A stretch of 64,000 bases of DNA from Oscillospiraceae bacterium (GCA_015067435.1 SVMM01000010.1:62001-126000); one strand, 5' to 3'. Counted from the first letter of the stretch, positions 42,008 through 50,994 are shown. Numbers and translations: made by a program. The notes: generated from the sequence alone by a model not told the origin.

Positions 42008-42751
42008 ATGCCGAACAAGGGCTCCAAATCGGGCAAGAGCAGCAAGACCGCGCGCGTACTCGGCCTGCTCACCGACCCCGAATCCGCCGAGGGCGCCGAG
42101 GCGAAAGCCGCCGCCGCGGCGGAGAGCGCCGCGGAAAGCGCAAGGCTTGCCGACGACAGGCGGACGCAGGCGAAGATCCGCGGCGCGCTGGAAATGGAAC
42201 TGGAGGAGGCCGCGGCGCCCGCCCGCCCGTCGCGTTCGCGCCCGGACGTCGCGTTCACCGATCCCAAGACCGGCTTCCGCATCGTGAAGGAGACAGGTCC
42301 CCTCCCGGAGTTTGAGGACGACGGGGTGCCCCCGGAATCCGCGCAGATCCCGGTGGTGGAGCCGGCGCCCGCGCCGATCCCCGAGCCCCTGTACGCCATC
42401 GCGCACACGGAGCCGTCGAGCATGGAGAACACACTCAACGAGCTGCGCTCCGTCGGAGAGCGGAAACCGGACGAATACATCTGCTTCAACGTCACGCAGG
42501 CGCTGGTGGAGGACAAGGCGGACAAGTACATCAAGATGTTCAACCTCTGCCCCTGTGCCCGCTGCCGCATCGACGTCATCGCGCTGGCGCTGTCCAACCT
42601 GCCGCCGAAGTACGTGGTGGCAAAGCCGGACGAGCTGATCCCCCGTCTTTCGATTTACGAGCAGCGCTACAACGCCGCCGTCGTCACGCAGGTGATGAGC
42701 GCCTGCCGCAAGGTGCTCGACCGCCCGCACCACAAGCGGGAACAGCAGTAA
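42008..42751 (+). CDS. ComFB-domain protein with disordered N-terminus
   Basis: 247 residues, ATG behind AAAAGGGAGG, 16 bp after the ParA-like gene. Residues 1-145 are Ala/Glu/Pro-rich and probably disordered. The C-terminal 95 residues are a ComFB domain: YICFNVTQALVEDKADKYIK, the Cys pair in MFNLCPCARCRIDVIALALS-NLPPKYVV. ComFB was named from the Bacillus competence operon and homologues have been reported to bind cyclic dinucleotides; whether this one does is unknown. The three Cys (C-x-C-x2-C) may bind metal. Confidence 0.82.
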   Translation: MPNKGSKSGKSSKTARVLGLLTDPESAEGAEAKAAAAAESAAESARLADDRRTQAKIRGALEMELEEAAAPARPSRSRPDVAFTDPKTGFRIVKETGPLPEFEDDGVPPESAQIPVVEPAPAPIPEPLYAIAHTEPSSMENTLNELRSVGERKPDEYICFNVTQALVEDKADKYIKMFNLCPCARCRIDVIALALSNLPPKYVVAKPDELIPRLSIYEQRYNAAVVTQVMSACRKVLDRPHHKREQQ

Positions 42752-42772
42752 GCTCCATCAGAATATGAATTT

Positions 42773-42797
42773 GACCGCGGTCTGCACGGCCGCGGTC
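42773..42797 (+). terminator. Terminator of the parA-like/comFB-like operon
   Basis: GACCGCGG and CCGCGGTC, perfect 8-bp stem, nine-base loop, then ATCGTTTTGCATTT. A second small hairpin GCCG...CGGC with TGTTTTTTG (42815-42838) follows inside the convergent csrA end and would act as a backup. Confidence 0.75.
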
Positions 42798-42819
42798 ATC
42801 GTTTTGCATTTCGGGCCGT

Positions 42820-43074
42820 TCAAAGCGGCTGTTTTTTGTCGTCGGGCACGCTCCCCAGCATCCCCAGCAGGCTGTCCGGGCGGGAGGAGGCGCTCTTCGC
42901 CGCCGCGTCGCGGTTGGCGTCCACCGCCTGCAGCAGCTCGCTGCGCAGCACGGGGATGCTCTTCGGGGCATCGATCGCGAGGCGCACGCCGCCCTCGTAG
43001 ACGTCCATCACGGTGATCTTGACGTCGTCGCCGATCAAAAGCGTTTCTCCGGCTCTACGGCGAAGGATCAGCAT
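42820..43074 (-). CDS. csrA: Carbon storage regulator CsrA
   Basis: 84 residues. MLILRRRAGETLLIGDDVKI and the rest of the CsrA fold (VYEGGVRLAIDAPKSIPVLR) are complete; the C-terminus is longer than in enterobacteria (61) and ends DDKKQPL. RNA-binding repressor, in Gram-positives of flagellin translation, antagonised by FliW. Its start overlaps the fliW end by seven bases. Confidence 0.96.
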   Translation of the reverse strand: MLILRRRAGETLLIGDDVKITVMDVYEGGVRLAIDAPKSIPVLRSELLQAVDANRDAAAKSASSRPDSLLGMLGSVPDDKKQPL

Positions 43075-43517
43075 TTTTCGTCCCCCCGCTTCTCAAAGTC
43101 GGCGAGCTTATGGCGCATTTCCCACGTCTCGTCGCTCAAAATGACCTGCATGGCGGTGCGCGTGTCGGGGTTGATGGCGACCGGGCAGCGCATATTGACG
43201 GTGCTCTCCCCCACCGGCTCCTTGACCGTGCACATCACGTAGTAGTAGAGGTCTTCGCTCTTTTCCACGCCGAGCGCCTTGAGCTCGTCCTCGCCCAGCA
43301 CGGGGGCATAGCCCGGGTCCAGGGTAAACGGATGCATCAGCGTAAATGCCAGCTCCGGCGTCTTGACGCTTTGCAGGCTGAACAGCGTCCCCGCGTCGGA
43401 AAACGAGAGGAGAAGGAAAGATTGCTCCTCCTCAAAGCCGAACAGCCCCTTCGCAAACGTCAGAAGCTCTTCCTTTGTGTACTCGATCTCCCCGAAAAAT
43501 TTCGTCTGCGTCTTCAA
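43068..43517 (-). CDS. fliW: Flagellar assembly factor FliW
   Basis: 149 residues from a TTG behind GGGAGGG. Family pattern: GEIEYTKEELLTFAKGLFGF, FSLQSVKTPELAFTLMHPF and the C-terminal NMRCPVAINPDTRTAMQVIL. Binds CsrA allosterically, or flagellin when it accumulates, so that flagellin translation follows export. Upstream of csrA and overlapping it, as in Bacillus. Confidence 0.96.
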   Translation of the reverse strand: MKTQTKFFGEIEYTKEELLTFAKGLFGFEEEQSFLLLSFSDAGTLFSLQSVKTPELAFTLMHPFTLDPGYAPVLGEDELKALGVEKSEDLYYYVMCTVKEPVGESTVNMRCPVAINPDTRTAMQVILSDETWEMRHKLADFEKRGDEKC

Positions 43518-43554
43518 GCGTATGCCCTCCCGACTTTTGTTGATGGTTTTCCTC

Positions 43555-44187
43555 TTACGCCTTCACATCCACGGGCTCGTAGTTCGGGTCCGCGCTGCGC
43601 GGTACATAGATCGGCTTGCCCACATATTTGATCGTCACCTTGGGTTTCTGCTCGACGATAAGCTCAATGTCGCCGGGCGTGAACTCAAACTCGCCCTTGT
43701 CGATCTTCCAGTCGAAGTTCAGCTTATCCATCTCGTAGCGGATCTCCATCTGGCCGTCTTCCCATTCGGTGTCGGGGGTCTGCTCCGCGACGACCGTCTC
43801 CTGCTGCACAGGCTCCGCGGCAGCCTCTCCCTGCCCGTTCTGGCGCAGCAGCTCCTGCCCGAAGCGGGCGTTGAGCATGATCTGCCCCTGGTCCGAATAG
43901 GCGGAGGTCGCCTCATATGCCGACTGCTGCTCGCCCTGCGGCATCTGCGCGAGCTGCTGCGCCTGCGCGGCCTGCGGCGCGGGGGTAACGCTCCGCGGCG
44001 CGGGGGCGCCCTGCCGCGGCTCGAAGGTGTCGAGCTGCAGCTTGATCGGGCGGCTCTTGATGTCGACGCCCTTGTCGGAGCGGCTGATCTCCATCTCAGC
44101 CGTTCCGCGCGTGTACTCCAGAGAAGCGTTCGTGGTCTTCATCCGGATCTCAATGGGTACGCTCGTGATCTCAATCAGCGGATACAT
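43555..44187 (-). CDS. yviE: YviE-like protein (DUF6470)
   Basis: 210 residues. N-terminal IEITSVPIEIRMKTTNASLE and RGTAEMEISRSDKGVDIKSR, Gln/Ala-rich middle, beta-rich C-terminus ending YVGKPIYVPRSADPNYEPVD. Fits the conserved protein encoded between flgL and fliW in Firmicutes (Bacillus YviE). No function established. Confidence 0.85.
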   Translation of the reverse strand: MYPLIEITSVPIEIRMKTTNASLEYTRGTAEMEISRSDKGVDIKSRPIKLQLDTFEPRQGAPAPRSVTPAPQAAQAQQLAQMPQGEQQSAYEATSAYSDQGQIMLNARFGQELLRQNGQGEAAAEPVQQETVVAEQTPDTEWEDGQMEIRYEMDKLNFDWKIDKGEFEFTPGDIELIVEQKPKVTIKYVGKPIYVPRSADPNYEPVDVKA

Positions 44188-44218
44188 AGCAAAGCACTTC
44201 CTTTCGTGGCCTGTTGCG

Positions 44219-45355
44219 TTAACTCATATAATCGATCAGGGATTGGGACAGGATATTCGTTCCAATGCGCAGCGCCGCGTTGTAGCAATACTGCGCCCAG
44301 CTCATCTCGGTGATCGCCTCCGCGGGGTCCATGCCCTCCGTGTCCATGATCTGCTCGTTGAGCTGGCTCTTGTTCGTCTCAAGCTGCTGGAGGTTCGTCT
44401 TGAGGAACTTCGCGTCGGCGCTGAGCTTCACGTGCTGCCCCTGCGAATAGCGCACGGCGTCATGGATCTTGTTGAGCAGCTCGTCCGCGCGCTCCTTGTC
44501 GGCGTCGCTTGCGTAGCTGCCCGTCTCCGGGTCGGTGTTCTCGAAGATCTGGCCAAGCTCCCGCATGAGCACCGCAAGGTTGTTGTCCTCGCCGTAGTTC
44601 AGGAATTGCAGGCCCGAAACCGCGGAATTGAACGCGCTGCCGGTGATGAGGTTGCCGTCCGCGTCCTCCTTCATGCCCAGCCCGATGTCGACATAGGTTG
44701 TCTCGTTCGCCATCTCGTTGAGCTTGAGCGCGTCCTTAAAGCTGTAGCCGGGATGCGCATCCTCGTAGAGCTCCTTCTGCTCGTCAAATTTTGCCTGATC
44801 CAGATTGCCGTCGCTGTCGAGGAAGTCCGCGGTCACATAGTCGGTCTTCGGCGTGCTGACGTCGACGCCGCGGTAGAGCAGCTTGTCGCCGTCCCACTCA
44901 AAGGGGATGTTCTCGCCGTCCGCCCCGGCGAAGATGAAGTCGTCGCCGTATCTGCTGTTCATCATCGAGACGATGGACTCCGCCGTGGAGATCAGATCGC
45001 GGCCCAGCGCGGAGCGGGACGAACCCGCCGAGTCGCTGACGCCCTCGATGCTGGCGAGGATGCCGTCCAGACCCGGATGCTCGGTGTCCCCGTCCACGAC
45101 GGCAGCCATGGCGGAATAGGCGCTCTCGTACTTGCTGATGATCTGATTGTTGTTGTCGATCTGGTCGCCGGTGCGCCAATAGTCGCGGCGCAGCCGCCAC
45201 GCCTTGCTCGCGGCAACGGGGTCCTCGGCGTAAGCGTTGAACTTGCGCTCCGTCTGGACGTCCGTCATCGTGTCGTTCAGCCGATTGATGTTTTTGGTCA
45301 GGTTGGTGCGATAATTCCGGTACAGACCGTTGGTCGTGATGCGAACCGCGCCCAT
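44219..45355 (-). CDS. flgL: Hook-filament junction protein FlgL
   Basis: 378 residues, longer than Bacillus FlgL (298). N-terminal helix pattern AVRITTNGLYRNYRTNLTKN and ERKFNAYAEDPVAASKAWRL (flagellin-like), C-terminal EAITEMSWAQYCYNAALRIG. Starts after flgK (31 bp). Confidence 0.94.
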   Translation of the reverse strand: MGAVRITTNGLYRNYRTNLTKNINRLNDTMTDVQTERKFNAYAEDPVAASKAWRLRRDYWRTGDQIDNNNQIISKYESAYSAMAAVVDGDTEHPGLDGILASIEGVSDSAGSSRSALGRDLISTAESIVSMMNSRYGDDFIFAGADGENIPFEWDGDKLLYRGVDVSTPKTDYVTADFLDSDGNLDQAKFDEQKELYEDAHPGYSFKDALKLNEMANETTYVDIGLGMKEDADGNLITGSAFNSAVSGLQFLNYGEDNNLAVLMRELGQIFENTDPETGSYASDADKERADELLNKIHDAVRYSQGQHVKLSADAKFLKTNLQQLETNKSQLNEQIMDTEGMDPAEAITEMSWAQYCYNAALRIGTNILSQSLIDYMS

Positions 45356-45386
45356 GCCCGTCCCCTCCTCTCAAAGCTCAGAAAGA

Positions 45387-47561
45387 TCAAACTGCCATGC
45401 CGTTGATGAGCCGCTCCAGCATATCGTCGTAGGTCGTCATCAGACGGCAGGCGGCGGAATACGCTTTCTGGTACTGCATCATATTCATAGCCTCGTCGTT
45501 GAGGTCCACGCCCATGACCGCATCGCGGTCGACATAGAGCTCATCGGCGGTGGTGTTGTAGTTGTTGAGCATCGTCTCGGTGATGTTCTGGTCCTTCGCC
45601 AGCGTGCCGGCGATGATGTCCGTGAGCATCTCCTGCACCGTGCCCTCAAAATAGCTCTCACCGGCGCCGTTCGAGGAGGTGGTAAACTGATGCCTGCTCG
45701 TCATGAGCGTAACCATATGGCGCAGATTGTCCTGCAGATCGCTCTGCTCGGGCGCGCCGGCGTCCTTCGAGCGCAGAACGCGCCCCAGCTGCTCCGCCCA
45801 GTTCTTCGCGACGGAGATGTTCGCCGCCGTGATGGGCGCGTCGTCCGGATCGCCGCTGGTGCCGATCTTGTCGGAGTTGTTGCCGTTGCTGAACAGCGCG
45901 CTGCCCATGTACTGCTTATACTCGTCCTTGACCTTCAGGTGTTTCGGCGTGCCCTCATCGCTGGGATCAACGACATACTTGCCCTCATTCATCTCAAAGT
46001 AGTCCTCATAGCCGAATTTGGGAATATATGCCTCGTCGCCGGTATCGGTGTTGGTGCCGGTCTGGAACGTGCCGCCAACTGACTGGTAGATCTCATCGTC
46101 CTGCATCATGTTGGCCTCGTTCATCATTCTGGCAAAGGTGTTCGCCAGCGTGTCGAGCGCCTTCTGATAATACGGGATGCCGCGCTTCACGGAGGCGTCC
46201 TCGTCATAGTTCAGATCGTCCTTGTCCAGCGTCGGCGCTTCGGAATACTCGCCCGACTCCGTCAGCAGCTCGCGCATCGCCTGCAGCCCGCCGGTCAGCT
46301 CGGTATCGTTCAGCTCGGTCTGGTCGACGGTGGAAATGGTCGTATACCAGAACTGGTCATTCGCGTCGCTCGCCGCGAGCAGCTCCGCGTCGGTGTAGTC
46401 CGCAAGCGTCTTGCCGTCTGTCATCAGCGCGGTGACGTCGTGCTTGTGGATCACATAATCGGTGGTGACGTCCGGCGCCTCGCCGACGTGATACCAATAG
46501 GTCCTGCCGCCCTCCTCCGTGAACGTGGCGTTCGCGTTGAGCTGGTCGGCGATCTTCTGCGCGTCGGCTTCGGTATTGTATCTGGTCACGCGCGCCTTGG
46601 AGTAATCCCAATTGTTGCCGTTGCCGAGCACCGTGACCGTGTCGGGGGACTCCGCCGTCAGCGAATTGAGCACCACGGGGTCCTCGTTGCCGTGAGAATC
46701 GCGCAGCACCGAGAGGTTCAGCCCGAAATTCTCCTGATCGCGCAGCGTGAACTGCGCGCCGTAAATTCCGTCGATGAGCGCGCGGGAGGGGTCGCCGCTG
46801 GTGGTGATCTTCAGCTTCTCGACCTCCATGCCGTCGCCGAGGCTCTCCATCTCATAGACGACGTTGATGCCGACCATCTCGGACAGCTGGTCGATGAGGA
46901 GGTTGCGCTCGTCCTTCTGCGCCAGCGCGCTGCCGCCGAAGATCTCGCTGCGGCGGATGGATTCGTTGAGGTCGCGGATCTTCTCCAGCGTGGTGTTCAC
47001 GCCCTTGAGCTCCTGCTGAAATTCGGCGGTTTTCGTCTTCTTGAGGGTCTCCAGCTGCTTGGCGTAGTCGTTGAACTGCACCACCAGCGCCTCGGCGGCG
47101 CTGCGGACGATGGCGTCCGCGTCCTGCTTGTTGGCGTTCTCCGGCTGGTGCATATTCTCCAGCATCTGGATAAAGTCGTTGAAGCGCGCCTCCAGCACGC
47201 CCTCGCCGTCCTCGCCCCTGGCCACCTCGTCGAAGATCTTGCCCAGCTCGTTGAGGCCGCCGAGCTTGTATTCCGACTCGCCGACCTTGGTCATCTCGTT
47301 GCGGTAACGGATGTCGAGGTACTGGTCGCGCAGCTGGTTCACGCCCGTCGCCAGCACGCCGCCGTTGCCGCGGATGTCAAAGCGGCTCTGATAGCGGTCG
47401 GCGCTGCCGAAGTACATGGAGGACTGATCCAGCTCCTGCCGGCTGTAGCCCTTGGTGTTGATATTCGAAATGTTGTTGCCCGTCGTATTGAGCGCGTGCT
47501 GGGCCACATAGATGCCCAGACGTGCCATGGTGAACGTGCCGAATGTCGAAAGGCTTCCCAT
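45387..47561 (-). CDS. flgK: Hook-filament junction protein FlgK
   Basis: 724 residues (Bacillus FlgK is 507). N-terminus TFTMARLGIYVAQHALNTTG-NNISNINTKGYSRQE, FlgK phrase YLDIRYRNEMTKVGESEYKL, and the C-terminal coiled coil GVDLNDEAMNMMQYQKAYSA-ACRLMTTYDDMLERLINGM. An in-frame Met at codon 12 is an alternative start. The expanded middle holds several inserts. Confidence 0.95.
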   Translation of the reverse strand: MGSLSTFGTFTMARLGIYVAQHALNTTGNNISNINTKGYSRQELDQSSMYFGSADRYQSRFDIRGNGGVLATGVNQLRDQYLDIRYRNEMTKVGESEYKLGGLNELGKIFDEVARGEDGEGVLEARFNDFIQMLENMHQPENANKQDADAIVRSAAEALVVQFNDYAKQLETLKKTKTAEFQQELKGVNTTLEKIRDLNESIRRSEIFGGSALAQKDERNLLIDQLSEMVGINVVYEMESLGDGMEVEKLKITTSGDPSRALIDGIYGAQFTLRDQENFGLNLSVLRDSHGNEDPVVLNSLTAESPDTVTVLGNGNNWDYSKARVTRYNTEADAQKIADQLNANATFTEEGGRTYWYHVGEAPDVTTDYVIHKHDVTALMTDGKTLADYTDAELLAASDANDQFWYTTISTVDQTELNDTELTGGLQAMRELLTESGEYSEAPTLDKDDLNYDEDASVKRGIPYYQKALDTLANTFARMMNEANMMQDDEIYQSVGGTFQTGTNTDTGDEAYIPKFGYEDYFEMNEGKYVVDPSDEGTPKHLKVKDEYKQYMGSALFSNGNNSDKIGTSGDPDDAPITAANISVAKNWAEQLGRVLRSKDAGAPEQSDLQDNLRHMVTLMTSRHQFTTSSNGAGESYFEGTVQEMLTDIIAGTLAKDQNITETMLNNYNTTADELYVDRDAVMGVDLNDEAMNMMQYQKAYSAACRLMTTYDDMLERLINGMAV

Positions 47562-47606
47562 GGTTCGACACCCCTTTCTTAAAAACGCGCTCTGCCCGCA
47601 GGCGGT

Positions 47607-48044
47607 TTATGCGCGAATGTCTGCGATGGTTCCCCCGCCCAGCGGCGCGTCCGCCTCGTCGGCGAGCAGCCGCTCGATCTGGTGGAGGTTGCACTCCAGC
47701 GTGGTGCGCGCGACGTCCGAAGCGCTGCGGTAGAGCACATACCGGTCGCGCAGCTTCGCCGCCGCCGCCTTCGCCTCGCCGCGGAGCTCCTCCGGACAAT
47801 GCTGCGCAAGGCCGGAGAGCGTAACGTCCCGCAGTCCCATTTGCGCGAGCAGCTTTTCCCGCTTTCTGTCCATGGAGCGCAGGCTCAGGCTCAGCGCCTG
47901 CTCCCGCTTCATGCAGCCGTCCACGGCAAGAAGATCGTCGCGGCGCACCGCGGCGGTCTTCTCCCGGGCAAGCTCCGTCAGCTCATCCAGTGTCTGTCCG
48001 AGCTGATCCATGAACGCGAAGTAGTCCCGGTAGGCCTCGTACAT
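47607..48044 (-). CDS. flgN: Export chaperone FlgN
   Basis: 145 residues from the ATG one base after the flgM stop (TGATATG); a longer in-frame reading would overlap flgM. All helical (LDELTELAREKTAAVRRDDL, RREQ-type KREQALSLSLRSMDRKREKL), the FlgN pattern. Chaperone for FlgK and FlgL, whose genes follow. Confidence 0.88.
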   Translation of the reverse strand: MYEAYRDYFAFMDQLGQTLDELTELAREKTAAVRRDDLLAVDGCMKREQALSLSLRSMDRKREKLLAQMGLRDVTLSGLAQHCPEELRGEAKAAAAKLRDRYVLYRSASDVARTTLECNLHQIERLLADEADAPLGGGTIADIRA

Positions 48045-48045
48045 A

Positions 48046-48351
48046 TCACACGGCCCCCATGAGAAGCATCTTCTTCGCGATCTCGCGCGCGTCGACCTGG
48101 TAGGTCCCGCTCTGCACCTGCTCGCGCAGCGCCGCGACCTGACCGGAGGTGGTCGCCGTGCGCACCTCCTGCGAGATCTTGCCGCGCAGCTCCATTTCAA
48201 AGCTGCTGCGCTTGTTTTCGCCGCTGAGCGTGATGCTGTCGAAGCGACGCTCGTTTCCGCCGCGCTGCAGCTTCGCGGTACCGCCCGCCTGTCCCTGATA
48301 GATGCGTGCGGCTGTCTCTGTGGCGGTAATGTTGGCTCCGGAGATTTTCAT
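48046..48351 (-). CDS. flgM: Anti-sigma-28 factor FlgM
   Basis: 101 residues. N-terminal disordered half, then the FlgM signature: SSFEMELRGKISQEVRT, AALREQVQSGTYQVDAREIA-KKML. Binds FliA until exported through the finished hook. Transcribed from a sigma-28-type promoter, so it is in a feedback loop with FliA. Confidence 0.93.
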   Translation of the reverse strand: MKISGANITATETAARIYQGQAGGTAKLQRGGNERRFDSITLSGENKRSSFEMELRGKISQEVRTATTSGQVAALREQVQSGTYQVDAREIAKKMLLMGAV

Positions 48352-48423
48352 CCTCGAACGCCCCCTTCTATTTTGGTCTGGACTTTGCGGTGGAAAATCC
48401 CCTGCGCGTAGTCCTTCATCCTT

Positions 48424-48450
48424 ATCATCGGTTCAACGTGCGAAAAATTA
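48424..48450 (-). promoter_or_regulatory. Sigma-28 (FliA) promoter of the flgM operon
   Basis: Minus strand TAAT, 14 bases, ACCGATGA, about 70 bases upstream of flgM. The -10 keeps CCGAT of GCCGATAT. Weaker match than the fliD promoter. Confidence 0.6.
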
Positions 48451-48497
48451 ATACTTTCCGAAAAAAACTTTTTTCATTTTCGCGGGAAAGAAGTAAA

Positions 48498-48519
48498 CCG
48501 CCGCGCAAAAGCGCGGCGG
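48498..48519 (-). terminator. Terminator hairpin of the cheA-cheB operon
   Basis: CCGCCGCGC and GCGCGGCGG, perfect 9-bp stem around a four-base loop, 10 bases past the cheB stop; followed on the minus strand by TTTACTTCTTTCCC, an interrupted U-tract. Confidence 0.75.
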
Positions 48520-48528
48520 CTGCGGTTT

Positions 48529-49608
48529 TTATTTTGATTTCAGGTGCCGGAGCAGGACGCCCGCGATGTCGTTGCAGGACGCCTGCGTCATGACCGCGCC
48601 GATGTCGTTGGCGACGCCGGGCATGCCGTACACCACGCTGCTCTCCTTGTCCTGGCCGATGGTGTACGCGCCCTTCTTCCGCATCTCCAGCAGGCCCTTG
48701 GCGCCGTCGGCACCCATGCCCGTCATGATGATGCCCACCATCTTGCACTGCACGTTCTCCGCCATCGAGAGGAACAGCGCGTCCACCGACGGGCGGTGCC
48801 CGCTGACCTTTTCGTCCGGCTTGCAGGCGACGTGGTAGGTGTTGAGCGTCGGGCGCATGACGCGCATCTGTAAGTCGGCGGGCGCGATATACGCCACCCC
48901 GCGCTTGAGCTCGTCGCCGTCCTTCGCCTCGCGGACCTCCATCTTGCACAGGCGGTTGAGGCGCTCGGCGTACATCTTGGTGAAGCCCGTGGGCATGTGC
49001 TGCGTGATGACCATCGGCGGGATATCCTCCGGCAGGCGCTTGAGCACCTCAAGCGTCGCCTCGGTGCCGCCCGTGGAGGCGCCCAGGCCGATGATGATAT
49101 TGCCCGGCACCGTGGCGCCCAGCGGCGGGGGTGCGATCGTCGTGGGGGTATTCGCTGCGGCGGCGCGCTCGGAATACGACGGGCCGGGGCGCTGCTGCAC
49201 CTTCGCCGTCGCCGCGATCTGCACCTTCTGCGCCAGCATCTTAATGAAAGCCTCGCTGCTCTGCGTCGCGTCGGGCTTGCGGACGAAGTCCACCGCGCCC
49301 GCGTTGAGCGCGTCGAACACGCCGAGGTTCAGCGACGAGCACAGCACGACGGGCAGCGGGTGCTCCGGCAGGAACTGCTTGAGAAAGTCCGTGCCCGTCA
49401 TCCCCGGCATCTGCACATCAAGTGTCATCACGTCGGGATTGAGCTGCAAAACCTTCGTGCGCGCGTCTGCCGCGTTGATGGCGTAGCCGATGACCTCGAT
49501 GTTCGGGTACTTGCTCAGGCCGTCGATAATGACCTTGCGTGCGAGGCTGGAATCATCCACCACCAGAACGCGCGCTTTCTTGCGAGGGATCGATGTAATG
49601 AGAGCCAT
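48529..49608 (-). CDS. cheB: Receptor methylesterase CheB
   Basis: 359 residues: receiver domain (10-125; acid pocket in RVLVVDDSSLARKVI, acceptor Asp in DVMTLDVQMPGMTG), then the methylesterase domain with Ser in IIGLGASTGGTEAT, His in ITQHMPTGFT and Asp in IIMTGMGADGAKGLLEMR. Removes methyl groups from, and deamidates, receptors. Last gene of the cheA-cheW-cheR-cheB operon. Confidence 0.97.
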   Translation of the reverse strand: MALITSIPRKKARVLVVDDSSLARKVIIDGLSKYPNIEVIGYAINAADARTKVLQLNPDVMTLDVQMPGMTGTDFLKQFLPEHPLPVVLCSSLNLGVFDALNAGAVDFVRKPDATQSSEAFIKMLAQKVQIAATAKVQQRPGPSYSERAAAANTPTTIAPPPLGATVPGNIIIGLGASTGGTEATLEVLKRLPEDIPPMVITQHMPTGFTKMYAERLNRLCKMEVREAKDGDELKRGVAYIAPADLQMRVMRPTLNTYHVACKPDEKVSGHRPSVDALFLSMAENVQCKMVGIIMTGMGADGAKGLLEMRKKGAYTIGQDKESSVVYGMPGVANDIGAVMTQASCNDIAGVLLRHLKSK

Positions 49609-49623
49609 GTGCGACCTCCGGTT

Positions 49624-50445
49624 TTACTTTTGGAAAATAGCCGACGTCAGACGCTTCCACTTCGTGTCGGGGGGCAGGTTCTCGGACAGGCTGATGATGA
49701 GATAGCCGCCCGGAACGGTCGCGTCGTACATCCGGTTGATCAGCGCCGTTTTCGTGGGCTGATCGAAGTAGATCATTACGTTGCGGCAGAATATCACGTC
49801 AAACTTGCGCTTGAACTGGATCGGGTCCATCAGGTTGAACTGGCGGAAGATCACGTTGTCCTTGACCTTCTGCGCGATCTGCCAGCGGTTGCCGGACGGC
49901 TTGAAGTAGTCGCGCTTCCAGTTTGCCGGCATATTTTCCGGCAGCTGGTAAACGCCGCGCTTCGCCTTGCTCAGCACGTCCATGCTCAGGTCGGTGGCAA
50001 GCATACGGGCGTCCCACTCGTGCCAGCGCGAGCCGAAGTAGTCCATCATGTACATCGTGACGTTGTACGGCTCCTCGCCGGAGGAGCACGCCGCGCTCCA
50101 GATGGACAGCACCTTGTCCGCCTGATGCTTCTTCTCGATATCCGGCAGGATGTGCTTGACGTAGAAGTCGAACGAGTCCGTCTCGCGCTGGAAATAGGTG
50201 TAGTTGGTCGTCAGCTTGCCGAGCAGCTCGTTGATGTCGTCGCCGTTGCTCTGGTTGAGCATGTAGTCGACATAGCTCTTGAAATCGTTGAAGCCTTTCG
50301 CCTTGATGACGCTGCCCAGCCGGCTCTGCATCAACTGGCGCTTGGCGTGCAGATCGATCCCGTAGTTGGACTGCACGAACGTGACCATCCGGTTAAAGTC
50401 CGCGTCGGAGATCGTCATTTCCCTGAGATTGTTATCGATACTCAT
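49624..50445 (-). CDS. cheR: Receptor methyltransferase CheR
   Basis: 273 residues. N-terminal helical domain (FNRMVTFVQSNYGIDLHAKR), SAM-binding domain with IWSAACSSGEEPYNVTMYMM, KYDVIFCRNVMIYFD-type phrase (FDVIFCRNVMIYFDQPTKTA) and GGYLIISLSENLP. Methylates receptor glutamates. Between cheW and cheB. Confidence 0.97.
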   Translation of the reverse strand: MSIDNNLREMTISDADFNRMVTFVQSNYGIDLHAKRQLMQSRLGSVIKAKGFNDFKSYVDYMLNQSNGDDINELLGKLTTNYTYFQRETDSFDFYVKHILPDIEKKHQADKVLSIWSAACSSGEEPYNVTMYMMDYFGSRWHEWDARMLATDLSMDVLSKAKRGVYQLPENMPANWKRDYFKPSGNRWQIAQKVKDNVIFRQFNLMDPIQFKRKFDVIFCRNVMIYFDQPTKTALINRMYDATVPGGYLIISLSENLPPDTKWKRLTSAIFQK

Positions 50446-50492
50446 GAGCCCGACAGCTCCTCCTTTCGCCTGCGCATGGGTGCGTCAGGCGC

Positions 50493-50975
50493 TCATTCGC
50501 TCATGTGGATCAGCGCCGGCGCGTCGAGCAGCATGACGGTGCTCGTGCCGCCGGGGATCGTGCACATGCCGTTGACCATGGGGTGCTCGTTCTGCGGCGG
50601 CACCGGCAGGATGGACGCCTTGGAGATATCCACCATGCGGTCCACGGTATCGACCAGAATGCCGATGTTCGTGCCCTCGATGTCCAGAATGATCGCGCAG
50701 GGTTCGCTTTCGGGATAGCGGCCGAGCAGCAGGCGGAAATCCACGATGGGCACGATCTGGCCGCGCAGGTTGATAACGCCGGCGACATAGTCCGGCACCA
50801 TCGGCACGCGAGTAATGTTCACGCTCGTAAAGATCTCCATGACGTAATCCGTGCTCATCGCATAGAGGATGTCGCCGCAGCGGAAGATCAGGTATTTGGA
50901 CTCGTCGGCCTCGTGCACGTTGTCCGACAGGGCATACTCCAGGTCGTCTTTCTGGAACATCATTTCTTCTGACAT
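50493..50975 (-). CDS. cheW: Chemotaxis coupling protein CheW
   Basis: 160-residue single CheW domain (KYLIFRCGDILYAMSTDYVM, VAGVINLRGQIVPIVDFRLL, ILVDTVDRMVDISKASILPV). Bridges receptors and CheA. 19 bp after cheA. Confidence 0.95.
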   Translation of the reverse strand: MSEEMMFQKDDLEYALSDNVHEADESKYLIFRCGDILYAMSTDYVMEIFTSVNITRVPMVPDYVAGVINLRGQIVPIVDFRLLLGRYPESEPCAIILDIEGTNIGILVDTVDRMVDISKASILPVPPQNEHPMVNGMCTIPGGTSTVMLLDAPALIHMSE

Positions 50976-50994
50976 AGCGTGATCTCTCCTTTAC

